Shown in pieces: positions 31,313 through 32,552 of a stretch of DNA of 32,552 nucleotides. The notes under the pieces are model-generated. The model did no database searches. It was given only the letters and a program-made list of their open reading frames with translations, and had not been told where the DNA came from. The stretch is from the NCBI GenBank assembly GCA_009692015.1, contig SIAB01000010.1, forward strand, positions 1-32,552, written 5' to 3'. Origin of the DNA: Phycisphaerales bacterium (lineage in GTDB: Bacteria > Planctomycetota > Phycisphaerae > Phycisphaerales > SM1A02). The translations under genes were made by a program, and so were the position numbers. Within the stretch, counting starts at the first letter, position 1, and each line of letters opens with the position of its first letter.

Positions 31313-32203
31313 TCAATCCCAAGCAGGGATGTGATTGGCAGGGAGTGGTCCCGAGCAAGTAACGATCATCTGGATCAGCGAGTCAGTGGCTGCCGCGGTG
31401 TCTTGGAGGTAGACATTGTCAAGCGTCCCAGCACCAATAATCTTGTCCAATCCTTCTGGAGTGAAGGTTCGACCGTATGTGACATGGTTGTCGTTGAAGC
31501 ACAAATTGCCCTCCCACTCAGTTCGCGAACCGTGAATGAGGAGCGTTTGTGAGGTGGTGTAGTCCGCGGGCGCGAGACTTCCATCCCTGACGCCTCTGTT
31601 TCCAAGGACGACTACCTTCGAATTGGCTGAATTACGCCACTCCTTCAGGCGGCGCGCAACTTTTGACAGCGGCATTGTTGCGTAGGAAACCGCCGAGCGC
31701 AGCCCAGTTGTGGTACTCGAAGCGATGATGAACTGGTTGCCAGTACCGCCTGCCACTGGCGGCGTATCACCATCCCAGTAGCAATCGTTTGCGGGGCTGT
31801 ACTGATTGAAGCGGTAGGTCGGGCACTGCGCAATCGAGACATTCTGTTCTGCGGGGCTGACTAGCAGAGTCATGGGAAAGAGATTTCGCGCAACGCACGC
31901 AGAGTAGAGGTGTTGATGGGAGTTCTTCGTCTCATCCTCCAAACCCCGGCCGGGGATCTGCTGACCTGCCGCGTACGCCAAGCGATTGATTTCGCCCGGC
32001 AATGGAAACACGCCGCTGGGGAGCTCATTGGCGTGAGTCAAAAAACCGGTATGGATTTGTTTGACTTGAGTCGCACACTTGATCTGGCGAGCATTCGCTC
32101 GTGCCTTGGCCAGGGCGGGCAGGAGGATGCCAAGCAGGAGTGCGATGATCGCCATCACCACCAGGAGTTCGATCAGGGTAAACGCTCGTTTCGTCTGTGT
32201 CAT
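31313..32203 (-). CDS. Prepilin-like protein with planctomycete-type N-terminal methylation domain
   Basis: 296 aa from the ATG at 32203, which gives the short leader 'MTQTKRA' before 'FTLIELLVVMAIIALLLGILLPALAKA', followed by 'RANARQIKCATQVKQIHTGFL'. Glu5 is intact. This N-terminus is characteristic of the large planctomycete/verrucomicrobial family of exported pilin-like proteins. The C-terminal part has 'HGSRTEWEGNLCFNDNHVTYG', similar to the H-x(8-9)-DGHV motif of DUF1559-like members. Function is unknown; it is presumably processed by prepilin peptidase and may form surface fibres or use the secretion system. It is paired with a paralogue upstream and ends at an intrinsic terminator. Confidence 0.88.
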   Translation of the reverse strand: MTQTKRAFTLIELLVVMAIIALLLGILLPALAKARANARQIKCATQVKQIHTGFLTHANELPSGVFPLPGEINRLAYAAGQQIPGRGLEDETKNSHQHLYSACVARNLFPMTLLVSPAEQNVSIAQCPTYRFNQYSPANDCYWDGDTPPVAGGTGNQFIIASSTTTGLRSAVSYATMPLSKVARRLKEWRNSANSKVVVLGNRGVRDGSLAPADYTTSQTLLIHGSRTEWEGNLCFNDNHVTYGRTFTPEGLDKIIGAGTLDNVYLQDTAAATDSLIQMIVTCSGPLPANHIPAWD

Positions 32204-32264
32204 AGTTGTTCCAGTCTCGTTCGATGAATGTAGAGAAGACATGATTGGGTCTCGCGGGGTGGTG

Positions 32265-32552
32265 TCAGTTGGGCACGATGGGCAAGTCGTAGATCACGGT
32301 TCCGCCGAATTCCGTTGGCGCTCCGAGGGTAATGCCGAGAATCGAGTCCCCCTCTCTTTGCGCGTTTGCCCCGCTCTGGGCAGCGCCTGAGGGGCAGATG
32401 AAGTCCATGCAGAAAATATTGTCCTTGTCCAAGGTTCCTGCACCACCGCAATCAAACTCGACCCGCGTTGGGAACATCGTGGTGACGAATTCGCCGTGGT
32501 TATCCGCGAAGCAGATGTTGCCGTCCCACTCCTTCTTTGATCCGTGGAGGAG
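32265..32552 (-). CDS. C-terminal part of a second prepilin-like paralogue (partial at window edge)
   Basis: An open frame of 95 codons enters from the right edge and stops at 32265, 61 bases before the next gene's ATG. Its start, 'LLHGSKKEWDGNICFADNHGEF', aligns with 'LLIHGSRTEWEGNLCFNDNH' of the neighbouring protein, and 'GAGTLDKDNIFC' aligns with 'GAGTLDNVYLQD'. It is therefore a paralogue, probably from a tandem duplication. The tail adds 'CPSGAAQSGANAQREGDS' and ends 'VIYDLPIVPN', unlike its neighbour. The N-terminal methylation motif is outside the window. Confidence 0.8.
   Translation of the reverse strand, partial: LLHGSKKEWDGNICFADNHGEFVTTMFPTRVEFDCGGAGTLDKDNIFCMDFICPSGAAQSGANAQREGDSILGITLGAPTEFGGTVIYDLPIVPN

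Noticed and set aside
1-32552. CRISPR arrays, insertion sequences, toxin-antitoxin or phage-defence genes
   Set aside because: I saw no regular spaced repeats, transposase motifs or known defence domains anywhere in the window.

Overview
The window looks like a chromosomal segment of a GC-rich planctomycete, most likely of the Phycisphaerae lineage; this is inference. It rests on prepilin-like proteins with the 'RAFTLIELLVV...LLPALAKARANARQIKCA' type of N-terminus, a PilM/PilN-like GspL, a paired NfeD/NfeD/FloA locus and an unusual sigma-70 protein. Core bacterial genes (rpsO, pnp, ndk, rdgB) show that the DNA is bacterial. Genes are densely packed, and at least eight junctions are 4-base NTGA stop/start overlaps, several with TTG or GTG starts.

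Layout. (1) 1-12007, minus strand: a type II secretion (T2SS) operon transcribed right to left. It starts with an exported protein of unknown function, followed by gspE, gspF, gspG, gspH, gspI, gspJ, gspK, a gspL-like PilM/PilN fusion, gspM, gspC and the first 60 codons of a probable gspD cut by the window edge. (2) 12210-14169: an orphan CoA-transferase subunit A gene, divergent from an MFS transporter gene. (3) 14172-15914, minus: an atypical sigma-70 factor and ndk. (4) 16025-19006, plus: a complete DNA topoisomerase VI pair, top6B then top6A, an archaeal/plant-type enzyme that is patchy in bacteria. (5) 19040-20160, minus: a cold-shock protein translationally linked to a histidine kinase. 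(6) 20317-23160, minus: rpsO-pnp with promoter, intergenic hairpin and terminator. (7) 23257-26849, plus: acyl-CoA carboxylase beta subunit, rdgB and a long YkgJ-like cysteine-cluster protein. (8) 26827-31224, minus: nfeD1-nfeD2-floA plus a YbhN-like membrane protein, a flotillin membrane-domain operon. (9) 31244-32552, minus: a terminator and two tandem paralogous prepilin-like genes, the second cut by the window edge.

How the parts fit. The T2SS operon encodes the motor ATPase (E), platform (F), pseudopilus (G-K), assembly proteins (L, M, C) and the start of the secretin (D); the prepilin peptidase is not here. The topoisomerase VI pair has all catalytic motifs and is probably functional. 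rpsO-pnp has the classical arrangement with a long intergenic hairpin. No CRISPR array, insertion sequence, tRNA or rRNA was seen. No gene-free stretch exceeds about 220 bases.
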